This document shows positions 9,621 through 20,613 of a stretch of DNA of 64,000 nt, one piece after another. The DNA lies in assembly GCF_000375345.1 (NCBI RefSeq), contig NZ_AQXD01000003.1:241073-305072 (forward strand), read 5' to 3'. This stretch comes from Wohlfahrtiimonas chitiniclastica DSM 18708. GTDB taxonomy: Bacteria; Pseudomonadota; Gammaproteobacteria; Cardiobacteriales; Wohlfahrtiimonadaceae. The translations under genes and the position numbers were made by a program. Each line of letters opens with the position of its first letter. Position 1 is the stretch's first letter. The notes under the pieces were generated by a model that was not told the DNA's origin, did not search any database, and was given only the letters and a program-made list of their open reading frames with translations.

Positions 9621-12600
9621 TTACTCACCATCTAACTCTACATTGATACCAAGAGAACGGATCTCTTTGACGAGAACGTTGAATGATTCTGGCATTCCTG
9701 TATCCATTCGATGCTCTCCATTCACAATACTCTTATAAACTTCCGTACGACCGACAACGTCATCCGATTTCACTGTCAACATTTCTTGAAGTGTATAGGA
9801 TGCACCATAAGCTTCCAGTGCCCACACCTCCATCTCACCAAAGCGCTGACCACCAAATTGTGCTTTACCACCCAATGGTTGTTGCGTCACTAATGAGTAA
9901 GGACCTGTTGAACGCGCATGCATTTTGTCATCCACTAAGTGGTTCAATTTAAGCATGTACATGTAACCGATGGTTACTGGACGGTCAAACGCATCACCTG
10001 TGCGACCATCGTAAAGCGTGATTTGACCAGATTCTGGCAAGTCCGCTAAACGGAGCATACGACGCATCTCCTCTTCAGAGGCACCATCAAATACTGGTGT
10101 TGCCATTGGCACACCTTTCTTCAAGTTGTGACACAACTCTAAGAACTCATTGTCAGAGAATTCAGCTAAATCAACTTTTTGTGCACTTTCATCTTTGTTA
10201 TAGATTTCGTCCACAAAGCTGCGAAGATCACTCATTGCTGATTTTTCTTCCAACATGCGTTGAATCTTGTTACCTAAGCCTTTTGCTGCCCAACCTAAGT
10301 GAGTTTCTAAAATCTGACCGATGTTCATACGTGATGGAACGCCCAGTGGATTCAAACAGATGTCCACAGGTGTACCATCTTCCATGTATGGCATGTCTTC
10401 TTCAGGAACGATCATGGACACAACACCTTTGTTACCATGACGACCGGCCATTTTATCACCCGGTTGAATGCGACGTTTAACGGCTAAGTAAACTTTAACC
10501 ATTTTCAATACGCCCGGCGCTAATTCATCGCTTTGCGTTAATTTTTCGCGTTTCTCTTCAAATTGCTTATCAAACTCTTTGCGTTGTTGTGATAACAATT
10601 CTTTCAATTGCGCTAAATCATTGGCAGCATCTTCTTCTTTCAATGCTAAGTTCAACCAATCTTCACGATCTAAACTCATTAAGTAGTCTTCTGTGAAGTT
10701 TGCACCGGCTTTGAAACCTTTGTTGCCAGAAGCCGCAGCATTGGCCATCAATAAGCGCTGTGCACGGTCAAATAAGTCATCTTCTAAGATGCGCAATTGA
10801 TCGTTCAAATCTTTACGGATGCGTTTTAATTCAGCCGCTTCGATTTCACGTGTACGGCTATCTTTTTCGATGCCATCACGAGTAAATACGCGAACGTCAA
10901 TCACCGTACCATCCATACCTGTTGGCACACGTAAAGAGGTATCTTTAACATCTGACGCTTTATCACCAAAGATTGCGCGCAATAATTTTTCTTCAGGGGT
11001 TAATTGTGTTTCACCTTTTGGCGAAACTTTACCCACTAAGATGTCACCGGCTTTCACTTCAGCACCGATGAACGCCATACCAGCTTCATCTAATTTTGTT
11101 AATGCAGCTTCTGATACATTTGGAATGTCAGAGGTGATTTCTTCAGGCCCTAACTTCGTATCACGCGCCACACATGTTAATTCTTCAATGTGAATGGTTG
11201 TGAAACGATCTTCACGCACCACACGCTCAGAGATTAAGATGGAATCTTCGTAGTTATAACCATTCCATGGCATGAACGCCACTAAGATGTTTTGACCCAA
11301 TGCCAATTCACCTAAGTCAGTGGAAGGACCATCCGCCATCACGTCTTTTGCAGAGACACGATCACCCACACGCACCAATGTACGTTGGTTGATACATGTA
11401 CTTTGGTTAGAACGCATGTATTTCGTTAAGTTATAAATGTCAACGCCCGCTTCACCTGGCTTGGTTTCGTCTTCGTTCACACGAACAACGATGCGCGTAG
11501 CATCCACATAATCAACAATACCACCACGTTTAGCCACGATACATACGCCAGAGTCACGTGCCACAGTGCTTTCAATACCAGTACCCACTAAAGGTTTGTC
11601 TGAACGCAAAGTTGGAACGGCTTGTCGTTGCATGTTCGATCCCATCAAGGCACGGTTAGCATCGTCGTGCTCAAGGAATGGAATCAAGGCTGCGGCCACA
11701 GATACGATTTGGCGAGGTGATACGTCCATGTATTGGATTTGATCACGCGTCAAGAGGATGAACTCACCATTCACGTGAGAGGCAATTAAATCATCTTTAA
11801 ATTCGCCAGTTTCCGTCAAACGTGCGTTTGCCTGAGCAATACCAAATTCCATCTCTTCATAAGCAGATAAGTATTCGATTTCATTGGTCACATGACCATC
11901 CACCACTTTACGATAAGGCGTTTCTAAGAAGCCATATTCGTTTGTACGTGCATAACATGCCAATGAGTTGATCAAACCGATGTTTGGACCTTCAGGTGTT
12001 TCGATTGGGCACACACGACCATAGTGAGTGGTGTGAACGTCTCGAACTTCGAAGCCTGCGCGTTCGCGCGTCAAACCACCTGGACCTAATGCAGAGATAC
12101 GACGTTTATGCGTGATTTCTGACAATGGGTTATTCTGATCCATGAACTGAGACAACTGAGAAGAACCAAAGAATTCTTTCATTGCCGCTGCCACAGGTTT
12201 AGCATTGATGAGCTCGTGTGGTGTTAAGCCTTCTGCTTCTGCAAGCAATAAGCGCTCTTTCACTGCACGTTCAATGCGCACCAAACCAATGCGGAATACG
12301 TTTTCAGCCATTTCGCCCACACAACGTACGCGACGGTTACCTAAGTGATCCACGTCATCTACATTGCCGTTACCATTACGGATGTCCACCAATGTTTTGA
12401 TCACATCAATGATGTCTTGGTTAGACAACGTACCTTCGCCCACATCCGTACCGCGGTTTAAACGACGATTGAACTTCATGCGGCCAACGGCAGATAAGTC
12501 ATAACGATCAATGTCAAAGAATAAGCTGTGGAACAATGTTTCAGCCACTTCTTTCGCAGGTGGTTCACCAGGACGCATCATACGGTAGATTTCTACTTGC

Positions 12601-13739
12601 GCTTCTAACTGAGTTTTCGTGATGTCTGCACGCAACGTGTCAGAGATATAAGAACCACGATCCACATCATTTGTATACAATACATTGATGCGTTTAATAT
12701 TTTTCTGTGCTAAGCGCTCAACAATTAAGTCGTACGTCAATACTTCATTGGCTAGCAACAATACTTCGCCTGTATCTTCATCAAAGATGTCTTCTGCGAT
12801 CACTTTGCCAATTAAGTATTCAACCGGTACTTCTAATTTTTCAACGCCTGCCTTGGTCAATTCACGGATGTGTTTTGCTGTGATACGGCGGCCACGTTCA
12901 GCGATTAACTGATCATTCACCACAATGTCAAAGGCAGCGATTTCACCACGTAAACGATCTGCGATTAATTCTAAGTAAATTTTGCCATCTTCGAAGAGGA
13001 ATGTATTTTTATCGAAGAAAGTGTCTAAGATTTCTGTATCGCTCAAGCCTAATGCGCGTAACAATACAGTTGCGTGTAATTTACGACGACGGTCAATGCG
13101 CACGTACAATAAATCTTTCACGTCAAATTCAAAGTCTAACCAAGAGCCACGGTAAGGAATCACACGTGCTGAGAATAATAATTTGCCTGAAGAATGGCTT
13201 TTACCTTTGTCATGATCAAAGAATACACCCGGAGAACGGTGCAACTGAGAAACCACAACACGCTCAGTCCCGTTGATCACAAATGTACCGTTTTCGGTCA
13301 TGAGGGGTAACTCACCTAAATACACACCACCACGGCCAAAACGGTCGATGGCTGCTTCGCGAACTTCTTTGATCGCGTTTGTATCAGCATCAGAAATACG
13401 TAAGCGCATACCCACACGTAAAGGCGCAGAATACGTGACACCACGCAACTGGCATTCGCGCACATCAAATTCAGGCTCACCTAAGTGATAATCCATATAC
13501 TCAAGGCTTAAAGTATAACCTGGAGCCGTTGGCGTTTTTGCCTTCGTTGTTGTGATGGGGAAAATAGATTCAAAGGCAGCTTGTAAGCCTTGGTTTTTAC
13601 GCTTCTTACGATTTTCACCTTGTTGTAGGAAGTTTTCGTATGAATCTAATTGAATCGATAAAAGATATGGGACGTCTAAAACGCTCGACTGCTTCCCAAA
13701 ATCTTTACGGATACGCTTTTTTTCTGTAAAAGAATACAT
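9621..13739 (-). CDS. rpoB: RNA polymerase beta subunit
   Basis: A 1372-residue subunit. The start is the ATG at 13739, with GAGGA seven bases upstream; the longer frame from a TTG at 13745 is not needed. The rifampicin pocket reads [20 protein letters not shown] followed by [10 protein letters not shown], so the classic resistance positions (E. coli D516, H526, S531) carry the susceptible residues. The C-terminal [20 protein letters not shown] block is intact. It is co-transcribed with rplJL upstream and rpoC downstream. Confidence 0.99.
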   Translation of the reverse strand: MYSFTEKKRIRKDFGKQSSVLDVPYLLSIQLDSYENFLQQGENRKKRKNQGLQAAFESIFPITTTKAKTPTAPGYTLSLEYMDYHLGEPEFDVRECQLRGVTYSAPLRVGMRLRISDADTNAIKEVREAAIDRFGRGGVYLGELPLMTENGTFVINGTERVVVSQLHRSPGVFFDHDKGKSHSSGKLLFSARVIPYRGSWLDFEFDVKDLLYVRIDRRRKLHATVLLRALGLSDTEILDTFFDKNTFLFEDGKIYLELIADRLRGEIAAFDIVVNDQLIAERGRRITAKHIRELTKAGVEKLEVPVEYLIGKVIAEDIFDEDTGEVLLLANEVLTYDLIVERLAQKNIKRINVLYTNDVDRGSYISDTLRADITKTQLEAQVEIYRMMRPGEPPAKEVAETLFHSLFFDIDRYDLSAVGRMKFNRRLNRGTDVGEGTLSNQDIIDVIKTLVDIRNGNGNVDDVDHLGNRRVRCVGEMAENVFRIGLVRIERAVKERLLLAEAEGLTPHELINAKPVAAAMKEFFGSSQLSQFMDQNNPLSEITHKRRISALGPGGLTRERAGFEVRDVHTTHYGRVCPIETPEGPNIGLINSLACYARTNEYGFLETPYRKVVDGHVTNEIEYLSAYEEMEFGIAQANARLTETGEFKDDLIASHVNGEFILLTRDQIQYMDVSPRQIVSVAAALIPFLEHDDANRALMGSNMQRQAVPTLRSDKPLVGTGIESTVARDSGVCIVAKRGGIVDYVDATRIVVRVNEDETKPGEAGVDIYNLTKYMRSNQSTCINQRTLVRVGDRVSAKDVMADGPSTDLGELALGQNILVAFMPWNGYNYEDSILISERVVREDRFTTIHIEELTCVARDTKLGPEEITSDIPNVSEAALTKLDEAGMAFIGAEVKAGDILVGKVSPKGETQLTPEEKLLRAIFGDKASDVKDTSLRVPTGMDGTVIDVRVFTRDGIEKDSRTREIEAAELKRIRKDLNDQLRILEDDLFDRAQRLLMANAAASGNKGFKAGANFTEDYLMSLDREDWLNLALKEEDAANDLAQLKELLSQQRKEFDKQFEEKREKLTQSDELAPGVLKMVKVYLAVKRRIQPGDKMAGRHGNKGVVSMIVPEEDMPYMEDGTPVDICLNPLGVPSRMNIGQILETHLGWAAKGLGNKIQRMLEEKSAMSDLRSFVDEIYNKDESAQKVDLAEFSDNEFLELCHNLKKGVPMATPVFDGASEEEMRRMLRLADLPESGQITLYDGRTGDAFDRPVTIGYMYMLKLNHLVDDKMHARSTGPYSLVTQQPLGGKAQFGGQRFGEMEVWALEAYGASYTLQEMLTVKSDDVVGRTEVYKSIVNGEHRMDTGMPESFNVLVKEIRSLGINVELDGE

Positions 13740-13776
13740 TATCAAATCCTCAAGGCTTACTTAGTTAAAAGGCAAA

Positions 13777-13866
13777 CTAGAAAAAGAACATCATTGATCA
13801 TAATCCACTTTTTCTAGCTTACAGATCAACAAGCTACTAAAGGCCAGTGGTTCACCACTAGCCTTT
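13777..13866 (-). promoter_or_regulatory. rplL-rpoB intergenic hairpins (attenuator/processing region)
   Basis: Two inverted repeats fill the rplL-rpoB gap: CTAGAAAAAG (13777-13786) with CTTTTTCTAG (13808-13817), and an AGTGG/CCACT stem extended by AAAGGC/GCCTTT (13839-13866). No strong T run follows. In E. coli the equivalent gap holds a partial terminator and an RNase III site, and this position suggests the same job. Confidence 0.55.
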
Positions 13867-13957
13867 GGTTAAAAATTATATCTAAATATAGATCTTCAAA
13901 TTACAAATTTCCTAAACAGGTTTACTGAATAATTCAGCTCGTTCAAAGAAATTGTAA

Positions 13958-14326
13958 TTATTTCAATTCAACTGTTGCACCAGCTTCTTCAAGTTGTTTC
14001 TTAACTTCTTCAGCTTCAGCTTTTTCAACGCCTTCTTTAACAGTTGCAGGTACGCCTTCAACCATTGCTTTCGCTTCACCTAAGCCTAAGCCAGTGATTG
14101 CGCGAACAACTTTGATTACGTTTACTTTGTTAGAACCAAAGCTTGTCATTACAACGTCAAAGTCAGTTTTTTCTTCAGCAGCAGCAGCGCCAGCAGCAGG
14201 ACCAGCCGCTACAGCAACAGCAGCAGTTACGCCGAATTTTTCTTCGATTGCAGAGATCAATTCCATGATTTCAGCAGTTTTCATTTCTTCAATTGCATTT
14301 AAAATATCATCTTTAGACACAGACAT
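13958..14326 (-). CDS. rplL: 50S ribosomal protein L7/L12
   Basis: A 122-residue acidic stalk protein that recruits translation GTPases. The N-terminal dimerisation helix ([16 protein letters not shown]), an Ala/Gly-rich hinge near residues 35-52 and the C-terminal domain with [20 protein letters not shown] are all present. It follows rplJ by 57 bp. Confidence 0.98.
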   Translation of the reverse strand: MSVSKDDILNAIEEMKTAEIMELISAIEEKFGVTAAVAVAAGPAAGAAAAEEKTDFDVVMTSFGSNKVNVIKVVRAITGLGLGEAKAMVEGVPATVKEGVEKAEAEEVKKQLEEAGATVELK

Positions 14327-14383
14327 TTTAGACTCCTAAAAAATTTATAAATAATCTTCTATATAAAACAAATAGCGTTAAGC

Positions 14384-14887
14384 TTAAGCCGCTTCTTTCT
14401 GATCGCGAACTGCTGCCAAAGTTGCTGCCAATTTTTGTACAGGCGCTTTGAGCACAGCCAAGAACATAGAGATGGCTTGGTCTTTTGTTGGTAGTGAAGC
14501 GATGCGTTCTAATTCGCTGCCTTCATAGAGGGCACCATCATGAACGATTGCTTTAACAGCCATTTTCTCGTTCGCTTTATCTTTCAAGAATTCGTGAATT
14601 GCACGAACGCCTGAAACTGGATCTTCTTCATCCATAGAGAATGCAAGAATAATCGGGCCAACAAGATGATCATTAATGCTTTCAAAATTGCTATTTGCTA
14701 ACGCACGCTTAGCTAAGCTGTTTTTAATAACGCGTAAGTATACATCACCTGCACGAGCTTTTTCACGTAAAGCTGTCAATTGAGCTACTGTTAAACCACG
14801 GTATTCAGCTGCAACTAATGAATGCGCACGACTTGCAATTTCAGAAACTTCAGCAACAACTGCTTGTTTCTCTTGTAAAGTTAACAT
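14384..14887 (-). CDS. rplJ: 50S ribosomal protein L10
   Basis: A 167-residue protein that anchors L7/L12 dimers to the ribosomal stalk. It opens MLTLQEKQAVVAEV, with the conserved VAEYRGLTVAQLTALR segment near 28-43 and VIKNSLAKRAL near 54-64. In gammaproteobacteria L10 or the L10-L7/L12 complex represses its own mRNA through the leader just upstream. Confidence 0.98.
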   Translation of the reverse strand: MLTLQEKQAVVAEVSEIASRAHSLVAAEYRGLTVAQLTALREKARAGDVYLRVIKNSLAKRALANSNFESINDHLVGPIILAFSMDEEDPVSGVRAIHEFLKDKANEKMAVKAIVHDGALYEGSELERIASLPTKDQAISMFLAVLKAPVQKLAATLAAVRDQKEAA

Positions 14888-15033
14888 ACGTCACCATAAG
14901 TAGTTATTAAACATCCCTTTTTCAAGGGGCCTTACGGATCACTATAGTTAGGTCACCGTCTACGTAGAATATTAAGCCTTTTAGCCTCTACGGTCTCAGA
15001 CACTTCCTGCCGAAGCAGGAAGTTCTAATCTGA
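14888..15033 (-). ncRNA. L10 leader region of rplJ mRNA
   Basis: A 146-nt gap between rplA and rplJ, where L10 leaders lie. It holds a perfect 9-bp hairpin (15002-15010 with 15015-15023) whose RNA loop is UUCG, an extra-stable tetraloop; no T run follows, so it is not a normal terminator. Position and hairpin content support an autoregulatory leader, but the consensus was not aligned. Confidence 0.5.
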
Positions 15034-15726
15034 TTAGATTGACGCTACGTCAACCAATAAGCCTGGACCCATCGTTGAAGATACAGTCACACGCTTCAAA
15101 TAGATACCTTTCGCTGAAGAAGGCTTCAAACGATTCACTTCAGTGATCAATGCTTTTAAGTTTTCTTGCAATTTAGCTGCGTCGAAATCTACTTTACCGA
15201 TTGAACAATGAATGATACCGTTTTTGTCAGTTCTGAAACGAACTTGACCAGATTTAGCATTGTTTACAGCGCCAGCAACATCAGGTGTTACTGTACCAAC
15301 TTTAGGGTTAGGCATTAAACCACGTGGGCCTAATACTTGACCTAATTGACCCACGATGCGCATTGCATCAGGAGATGCGATCACAACGTCAAAGTCTAAG
15401 TTACCTGCTTTGATGCTTTCTGCTAAATCTTCAAAACCCACAACGTCAGCGCCAGCTGCTTTAGCTGCTTCTGCGTTTGCGCCTTGAGCGAATACTGCAA
15501 CGCGTACAGTTTTACCTGTACCGTTTGGCATTACTGTTGCACCGCGGACAACTTGATCACTTTTACGTGGATCAACGCCTAAGTTCAACGCAACGTCTAC
15601 TGATTCTAAGAATTTTGCACGTGGAATTTCAGACAATAATTTGAACGCTTCGTCTGCAGAATAGATTTTCTGTGCATCAACCATTTCGTTGATTGCTTTT
15701 GCGCGTTTAGTTAATTGCTTAGCCAT
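15034..15726 (-). CDS. rplA: 50S ribosomal protein L1
   Basis: A 230-residue protein of the large-subunit L1 stalk and usual translational repressor of the rplKA unit. It has the family blocks [16 protein letters not shown] near 40-55, [20 protein letters not shown] near 127-146 and [17 protein letters not shown] near the end. Its ATG overlaps the rplK stop (TAATG), which fits translational coupling. Confidence 0.98.
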   Translation of the reverse strand: MAKQLTKRAKAINEMVDAQKIYSADEAFKLLSEIPRAKFLESVDVALNLGVDPRKSDQVVRGATVMPNGTGKTVRVAVFAQGANAEAAKAAGADVVGFEDLAESIKAGNLDFDVVIASPDAMRIVGQLGQVLGPRGLMPNPKVGTVTPDVAGAVNNAKSGQVRFRTDKNGIIHCSIGKVDFDAAKLQENLKALITEVNRLKPSSAKGIYLKRVTVSSTMGPGLLVDVASI

Positions 15727-16157
15727 TATAGACCCTCCACTTCAATACCCATTGAGCGAGCACTGCCTGCTAATGTGCGTACTTTCGCTTCCATTGTTGC
15801 ACCAGAAAGGTCAGCGCCTTTAGTTTCAGCGATTTCTTCTAATTGCTGACGCGTCACTTTACCCACTTTCTTAGTGTTAGGGTTTGAGCTACCAGATTTT
15901 AAACCTGCAGCTTTTTTCAACAAGTAAGCCGCTGGAGGGGTTTTCTTGATGAAAGTGAATGAACGGTCGTTGTAAACTGTAATCACAACTGGCAATGGCA
16001 TGCCAACTTCCATTTGCTGAGTTTCAGCATTGAAAGCTTTACAGAATTCCATGATGTTTACACCGTGTTGACCCAATGCTGGACCAATTGGTGGCGCAGG
16101 GTTAGCTTTACCAGCTGGAACCTGCAATTTGATATAAGCCGTTACTTTCTTGGCCAT
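15726..16157 (-). CDS. rplK: 50S ribosomal protein L11
   Basis: A 143-residue protein of the GTPase-associated centre that binds 23S rRNA. The N-terminal [19 protein letters not shown] proline-rich motif near residues 12-30 and [12 protein letters not shown] are diagnostic. It overlaps rplA by one base. A good promoter lies about 60 bp upstream, so rplKA can be transcribed apart from secE-nusG. Confidence 0.98.
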   Translation of the reverse strand: MAKKVTAYIKLQVPAGKANPAPPIGPALGQHGVNIMEFCKAFNAETQQMEVGMPLPVVITVYNDRSFTFIKKTPPAAYLLKKAAGLKSGSSNPNTKKVGKVTRQQLEEIAETKGADLSGATMEAKVRTLAGSARSMGIEVEGL

Positions 16158-16217
16158 GATTATCTCCTAAAAATGGGTCAGCGCAAAAATTTGCTCCCCA
16201 ATAACAAAAGGTTTGAA

Positions 16218-16246
16218 ATTATACACAATATAATCCCAAACCACAA
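16218..16246 (-). promoter_or_regulatory. Predicted promoter for rplKA
   Basis: On the minus strand TTGTGG (16241-16246) and TATAAT (16218-16223) are 17 bp apart, just upstream of rplK. This matches the separate rplK promoter known in enteric bacteria. Confidence 0.6.
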
Positions 16247-16261
16247 TAGATATTTTATGAA

Positions 16262-16789
16262 TTAGCTTTTTTCGACTTGGAAAAATTCTAATTCCACTGG
16301 CGTTGCACGACCAAAAATCATTACAGATACGATCAAACGACCTTTATCTGCCAACACTTCTTCCACAACACCATTGAATTCTGCAAATGGACCATCTGTC
16401 ACACGAACAGACTCACCCACTTCAAACAATACTTTTAATTTAGGACCTTCTTCCGCCTCTGCCATTCTGTTTAGAATGTGGCTGGCTTCTTTCTCAGTGA
16501 TGGGCATCGGACGATCGCCTGTGCCACCAATGAAACCGATCACTTTTGGCGTATTTTTCACCAAATGCCATGTATCATCGTTCATATCCATTTGAACCAA
16601 TACATAACCTGGGAAGAATTTACGCTCACTTTTACGTTTTTTACCATCGCGAACATCGACCACTTCTTCCGAAGGCACAATAATTTCGCCAAAAAACTCA
16701 TCCAAACCTGCACGAGCAACGTATTCCTTCAGCGCTTTCATTACCTGATTTTCATAACCAGAGTAAGCCTGAATAACATACCAACGCAT
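16262..16789 (-). CDS. nusG: Transcription termination/antitermination factor NusG
   Basis: A 175-residue elongation factor. The NGN domain begins [16 protein letters not shown] and contains [16 protein letters not shown], which contacts RNA polymerase. The C-terminal KOW domain holds [20 protein letters not shown] near 125-144 and binds Rho or S10. It lies 2 bp from secE, so the two are coupled. Confidence 0.98.
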   Translation of the reverse strand: MRWYVIQAYSGYENQVMKALKEYVARAGLDEFFGEIIVPSEEVVDVRDGKKRKSERKFFPGYVLVQMDMNDDTWHLVKNTPKVIGFIGGTGDRPMPITEKEASHILNRMAEAEEGPKLKVLFEVGESVRVTDGPFAEFNGVVEEVLADKGRLIVSVMIFGRATPVELEFFQVEKS

Positions 16790-16791
16790 GA

Positions 16792-17184
16792 TTAACCCCC
16801 AAAGCGTGCTAACAAGAATGACACGATTCCACCTAAAATCCAGTCGGATAGGAGTAAGAAAATCAAGAAAAGCGCCATCACAACTAAAACCATCAATGTC
16901 ATCTTTTTGGTCTCATCCCAGCTTGGCCATACAACACGGCGAAGCTCAATGCGAGACTCTTTAAAGAATAGGATCAAATTCTTCCCAGTCACTGATGTTA
17001 AAAAAGTTGCCAAAAAAAGTACGACGCCAGCACCTAATGACACAAAGGCCAATGCCAACTTCGTATCCATCAAGTAATAGTATCCAAAAATGCCAGCCAA
17101 TAACAGAATGACAGACAACCATACCTGCAACTTGCCTTTTTCAGCCTTTTCCTTGGCCACAACCTGATTTTCTTTTTTACTCAT
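16792..17184 (-). CDS. secE: Preprotein translocase subunit SecE
   Basis: About 130 residues with three predicted membrane segments, as in enteric SecE. The conserved C-terminal amphipathic helix and last segment are seen as [20 protein letters not shown] followed by a hydrophobic stretch. Two in-frame ATGs exist (17190 and 17184); the second has GAGAA at a better distance. It follows the tuf/tRNA-Trp terminator and is directly upstream of nusG. Confidence 0.95.
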   Translation of the reverse strand: MSKKENQVVAKEKAEKGKLQVWLSVILLLAGIFGYYYLMDTKLALAFVSLGAGVVLFLATFLTSVTGKNLILFFKESRIELRRVVWPSWDETKKMTLMVLVVMALFLIFLLLSDWILGGIVSFLLARFGG

Positions 17185-17230
17185 AGTCATTTCTCGGAAA
17201 CAAATTACCCATTATACATATTTTTCTCAA

Positions 17231-17257
17231 ATTAAAAAAGCAGCGTAGTGCTGCTTT
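17231..17257 (-). terminator. Rho-independent terminator after tRNA-Trp
   Basis: Stem AAAGCAGC/GCTGCTTT (17237-17244, 17250-17257) with a T run on the minus strand at 17231-17236. It ends the tRNA-tuf-tRNA transcript before secE. Confidence 0.85.
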
Positions 17258-17266
17258 CTTAAATGA

Positions 17267-17342
17267 TGGCGGGCTGGGAAGGACTCGAACCCTCAACTTA
17301 CGGTTTTGGAAACCGTTGCTCTACCAATTGAACTACCAACCC
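17267..17342 (-). tRNA. tRNA-Trp (CCA)
   Basis: A 76-nt cloverleaf. The acceptor GGGTTGG pairs with CCAGCCC, the D arm is GTTC..GAGC, the anticodon CCA sits in CGGTTTCCAAAACCG, the T arm contains GTTCGAGT, and CCA is encoded. It lies directly downstream of tuf, as in enteric bacteria. Confidence 0.97.
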
Positions 17343-17354
17343 TTAATCTTTTTC

Positions 17355-18545
17355 TTACGCGATGATCTTAGCTACAACACCAGCACCAACAGTACGGCCA
17401 CCTTCGCGAATTGCGAAACGTAAACCTTCATCCATTGCGATTGGGTTGATCAACTCAACAACCATCTTGATGTTGTCACCAGGCATAACCATTTCTACGC
17501 CTTCTGGTAATTCAACAGCGCCAGTTACGTCAGTTGTACGGAAGTAGAACTGTGGACGGTAACCTTTGAAGAATGGAGTATGACGGCCGCCTTCATCTTT
17601 AGACAATACGTATACTTCAGCTTCGAATTTAGTGTGAGGCTTGATTGAACCTGGTTTAGCTAATACTTGACCACGTTGTACTTCTTCACGTTTTGTACCA
17701 CGTAAAAGAACGCCCACGTTATCACCAGCTTGACCTTGATCCAATAATTTACGGAACATTTCAACACCAGTACAAGTTGTTTTCATAGTTGGTGTAATAC
17801 CAACGATTTCCAACTCTTCACCCACTTTAACGATACCAGATTCGATACGACCAGTGATTACTGTACCACGACCAGAAATAGAGAACACATCTTCGATAGG
17901 CATCAAGAATGGTTTGTCGATTTCACGTACTGGCTCAGGGATGTAAGTATCTAATGCTTCTACTAATTTAATGATTGCAGGTACGCCGATTTCTGATTCA
18001 TCGCCTTCTAAAGCTTTCAATGCAGAACCAACGATGATTGGTGTATCATCACCTGGGAAATCATAAGTGCTCAATAAGTCGCGAACTTCCATTTCAACCA
18101 ATTCGATCAACTCAGCGTCATCTACCATGTCTGCTTTGTTCAAGAATACAACGATGTATGGAACACCTACTTGACGAGACAATAAGATGTGTTCGCGCGT
18201 TTGTGGCATAGGGCCATCCGCTGCAGAACATACTAAGATAGCGCCATCCATTTGGGCAGCACCTGTGATCATGTTTTTAACATAGTCAGCATGTCCAGGA
18301 CAGTCAACGTGCGCGTAGTGACGACCTTCTGATTCGTACTCAACGTGTGAAGTAGAGATCGTGATACCACGTGCTCTTTCTTCTGGAGCCTTGTCGATTT
18401 GGTCATAAGCTTGAGAAGCGCCACCGAAACGGTCAGCACCTACTTTAGTCAACGCAGCTGTTAAGGTTGTTTTACCGTGATCAACGTGACCAATTGTACC
18501 CACGTTTACGTGTGGTTTACTACGACTAAATTTTTCCTTTGACAT
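17355..18545 (-). CDS. tuf: Elongation factor Tu
   Basis: A 396-residue GTPase that delivers aminoacyl-tRNA to the ribosome. G1 [10 protein letters not shown] near 19-28, G3 [10 protein letters not shown] near 80-89 and G4 NKADM near 135 are intact; switch I contains [15 protein letters not shown]. The start is ATG at 18545; a TTG two codons upstream is less likely. Placed between tRNA-Thr and tRNA-Trp, the position of tufB in E. coli. Any second tuf copy is outside the window. Confidence 0.99.
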   Translation of the reverse strand: MSKEKFSRSKPHVNVGTIGHVDHGKTTLTAALTKVGADRFGGASQAYDQIDKAPEERARGITISTSHVEYESEGRHYAHVDCPGHADYVKNMITGAAQMDGAILVCSAADGPMPQTREHILLSRQVGVPYIVVFLNKADMVDDAELIELVEMEVRDLLSTYDFPGDDTPIIVGSALKALEGDESEIGVPAIIKLVEALDTYIPEPVREIDKPFLMPIEDVFSISGRGTVITGRIESGIVKVGEELEIVGITPTMKTTCTGVEMFRKLLDQGQAGDNVGVLLRGTKREEVQRGQVLAKPGSIKPHTKFEAEVYVLSKDEGGRHTPFFKGYRPQFYFRTTDVTGAVELPEGVEMVMPGDNIKMVVELINPIAMDEGLRFAIREGGRTVGAGVVAKIIA

Positions 18546-18578
18546 ACTCAAATCACTCTATGTTAAAAAGGGAAGTAA

Positions 18579-18654
18579 TGGTGCTCATAGCCGGAATCGA
18601 ACTGGCGACCTCACCCTTACCAAGGGTGTGCTCTACCAACTGAGCTATATGAGC
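18579..18654 (-). tRNA. tRNA-Thr (GGT)
   Basis: A 76-nt cloverleaf with anticodon GGT in a CCTTGGTAAGG context, T arm GTTCGATT and encoded CCA. Third tRNA of the Tyr-Gly-Thr cluster, 33 bp upstream of tuf. Confidence 0.96.
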
Positions 18655-18665
18655 GCTTAAACGAA

Positions 18666-18739
<74 letters not shown>

Positions 18740-18758
18740 TTTTTTCAATCTTATAATT

Positions 18759-18843
18759 TGGTGGTGGGAGAAGGATTCGAACCTTCGAAGGCTTAGCCAG
18801 CAGATTTACAGTCTGCCCTCGTTGACCGCTTGAGTATCCCACC
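18759..18843 (-). tRNA. tRNA-Tyr (GTA)
   Basis: An 85-nt class II tRNA with a long variable arm. Anticodon GTA lies in CAGACTGTAAATCTG, the acceptor GGTGGGA pairs with TCCCACC, and CCA is encoded. First gene of the tRNA-tuf transcript. Confidence 0.97.
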
Positions 18844-18856
18844 CGAGAGAGTTGCC

Positions 18857-18884
18857 ATTATAGGCAACATTTCTTTTATGTCAA
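18857..18884 (-). promoter_or_regulatory. Strong sigma-70 promoter for the tRNA-tuf operon
   Basis: On the minus strand a perfect TTGACA (18879-18884) and a perfect TATAAT (18857-18862) are separated by 16 bp, 13 bp upstream of tRNA-Tyr. Confidence 0.85.
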
Positions 18885-18891
18885 TTTTTTT

Positions 18892-20526
18892 TTAGAGATT
18901 GCCTATTAATTTATCAATCGCCTTTTGCATTGCCGGATCACGATCATAAATATCTGAGCGATAAACCGTCTGTCCATCAGGATTCACAGCCGCTGTCATA
19001 TAGATTGTGTACACCGGAAAACGCATGTCTTCTTTTAAACGCACGGTGCGCTCTTTATCACCATCGTACGCTTTTTTCACCTGATCCACTTTCCAATCCT
19101 GATCTTTTAAGAAGTATTCTGCAAGCTCCACAGGATTTTCAATGCGGATACAGCCCGAACTAAAGGTGCGCTCTGTTTTACCAAAGAGGCTTTTTTGTGG
19201 TGTATCGTGCAAATAAATCGCGTGTTTATTCGGGAACATGAATTTCACCTTACCAAGCGCATTGTAATTGCCGGGATCTTGGCGCAATTGATACGGGAAG
19301 TTACTCGTATTATATTGTGACCAATCCACCATTGTTGGATCAATTTCATTGCCTGCTTTATCATAAATGCGGATCTTAGAACGCGCTAAACGCTCAGGAT
19401 CTTGCTTTAACTTCGGCAATTGATCTTTCACCGCCATCGAACGTGGCACATGCCAATAAGGTGCAAACACGATGTGATTCATGGGCGCCATAAACACCGG
19501 CGTAGAGCGCTGTGCTTTACCCACAATGGTTTTAGCACGCACCGTTTCTTGTCCATCTTTCACCACATAATATTCAAAGCTTGGAATGTCCACCACTAAA
19601 TAGTGTTGCCCCAAATCTTTGGGCATCCAGCGCCATCTTTCGATATTCGCCATCAATTGCGTGACGCGATCACGATTCGTTTTATTGAGCTCAAGCTGCG
19701 TTCTGCGACCCACAACGCCATCAGGCTCTAATAAATGGGCACGTTGAAAGGCTTGCACAGCTGCTTTTGTTTTTGCATCAAATGTTTTTTGATCATGATG
19801 ACTTTCCGCTAAAAAGCCGAGCTCAATCAAGCGATTATTGAGTGCCATAACATTTGCACCACTGTCATTTAAAGAGAGCTTACCGCCCACTTTAACTTGT
19901 GTTTCTGGCGCGGAAAAATCAGTATTGTCGAGTAATTGCCCTAAACTTTTCACCAATTGCTGATATTGCGTGTGATTCGGTTCAAAGAGCGCCACTTCTG
20001 ATGCCATATCATCAGAGGCTAACACCAATTTTAATGCCGCAACTGCATCAAATGGATCACGTGGCAATAACCAATTTTTGGTTTCAATGGCAATCAGTTC
20101 AGGCTGCCCGACAGAGATGTCACGCAAGTAACTGAGCATTGCATCCGTCATGAGTAAATCTAAGGTTTGTTGATTGTTCGCATCCGTTAAATCTGAAGCG
20201 AGCAATGCATCAATCGCCGCAACGTGATAACGTGCAGGAAATAGTCCTTTATGGTGACTTGCACGCAACATTTCTAATGCTTTTTCAGCGCGTGGCGTCA
20301 TTTTGCCTTGATCTAACCACACAAAGCTCGCATCAGGATGAGCCGCATAAAAGCTTTGATAAAACTGCCCTACGTTGCCTTTATTTGCGCGCAATTGCGC
20401 CTTATTTTGTTGTGTTAAACTTTTAACCACAGATTGTGACAACACAGGCTCTTGCCCCACATTTGAGTTGGCAAGCACAATGGGTGATGTTAAAGCTAAT
20501 ACACAGAATAATATTGTTTTTTTCAT
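18892..20526 (-). CDS. ldtD: L,D-transpeptidase of the LdtD/YcbB type
   Basis: A 544-residue periplasmic enzyme that makes 3-3 cross-links in peptidoglycan. A signal peptide (MKKTILFCVLALTSPIVLAN) is followed by a scaffold region, a PG_binding_1 repeat near 215-280 (SLNDSGANVMALNNRLIELG) and the YkuD catalytic domain. The active site is seen in HDTPQKSLFGK and SSGCIRI, with catalytic Cys near residue 465. The ATG at 20526 is chosen over the longer TTG frame because it directly starts a normal signal peptide. The domain order matches E. coli LdtD, not the small ErfK/YbiS enzymes. Confidence 0.9.
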   Translation of the reverse strand: MKKTILFCVLALTSPIVLANSNVGQEPVLSQSVVKSLTQQNKAQLRANKGNVGQFYQSFYAAHPDASFVWLDQGKMTPRAEKALEMLRASHHKGLFPARYHVAAIDALLASDLTDANNQQTLDLLMTDAMLSYLRDISVGQPELIAIETKNWLLPRDPFDAVAALKLVLASDDMASEVALFEPNHTQYQQLVKSLGQLLDNTDFSAPETQVKVGGKLSLNDSGANVMALNNRLIELGFLAESHHDQKTFDAKTKAAVQAFQRAHLLEPDGVVGRRTQLELNKTNRDRVTQLMANIERWRWMPKDLGQHYLVVDIPSFEYYVVKDGQETVRAKTIVGKAQRSTPVFMAPMNHIVFAPYWHVPRSMAVKDQLPKLKQDPERLARSKIRIYDKAGNEIDPTMVDWSQYNTSNFPYQLRQDPGNYNALGKVKFMFPNKHAIYLHDTPQKSLFGKTERTFSSGCIRIENPVELAEYFLKDQDWKVDQVKKAYDGDKERTVRLKEDMRFPVYTIYMTAAVNPDGQTVYRSDIYDRDPAMQKAIDKLIGNL

Positions 20527-20613
20527 AACTGTCCACAATCTAAAAAGTTAGCCCCACAAAGAAGCATGTTATTATACGATTCATTTAATTTTATAGTATA
20601 GCGGTTATTTACA

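Noticed and set aside
10097..13488. Several open frames of 60-127 residues on the plus strand inside rpoB
   Set aside because: They are opposite-strand shadows of rpoB, with no ribosome sites and no recognisable domains.
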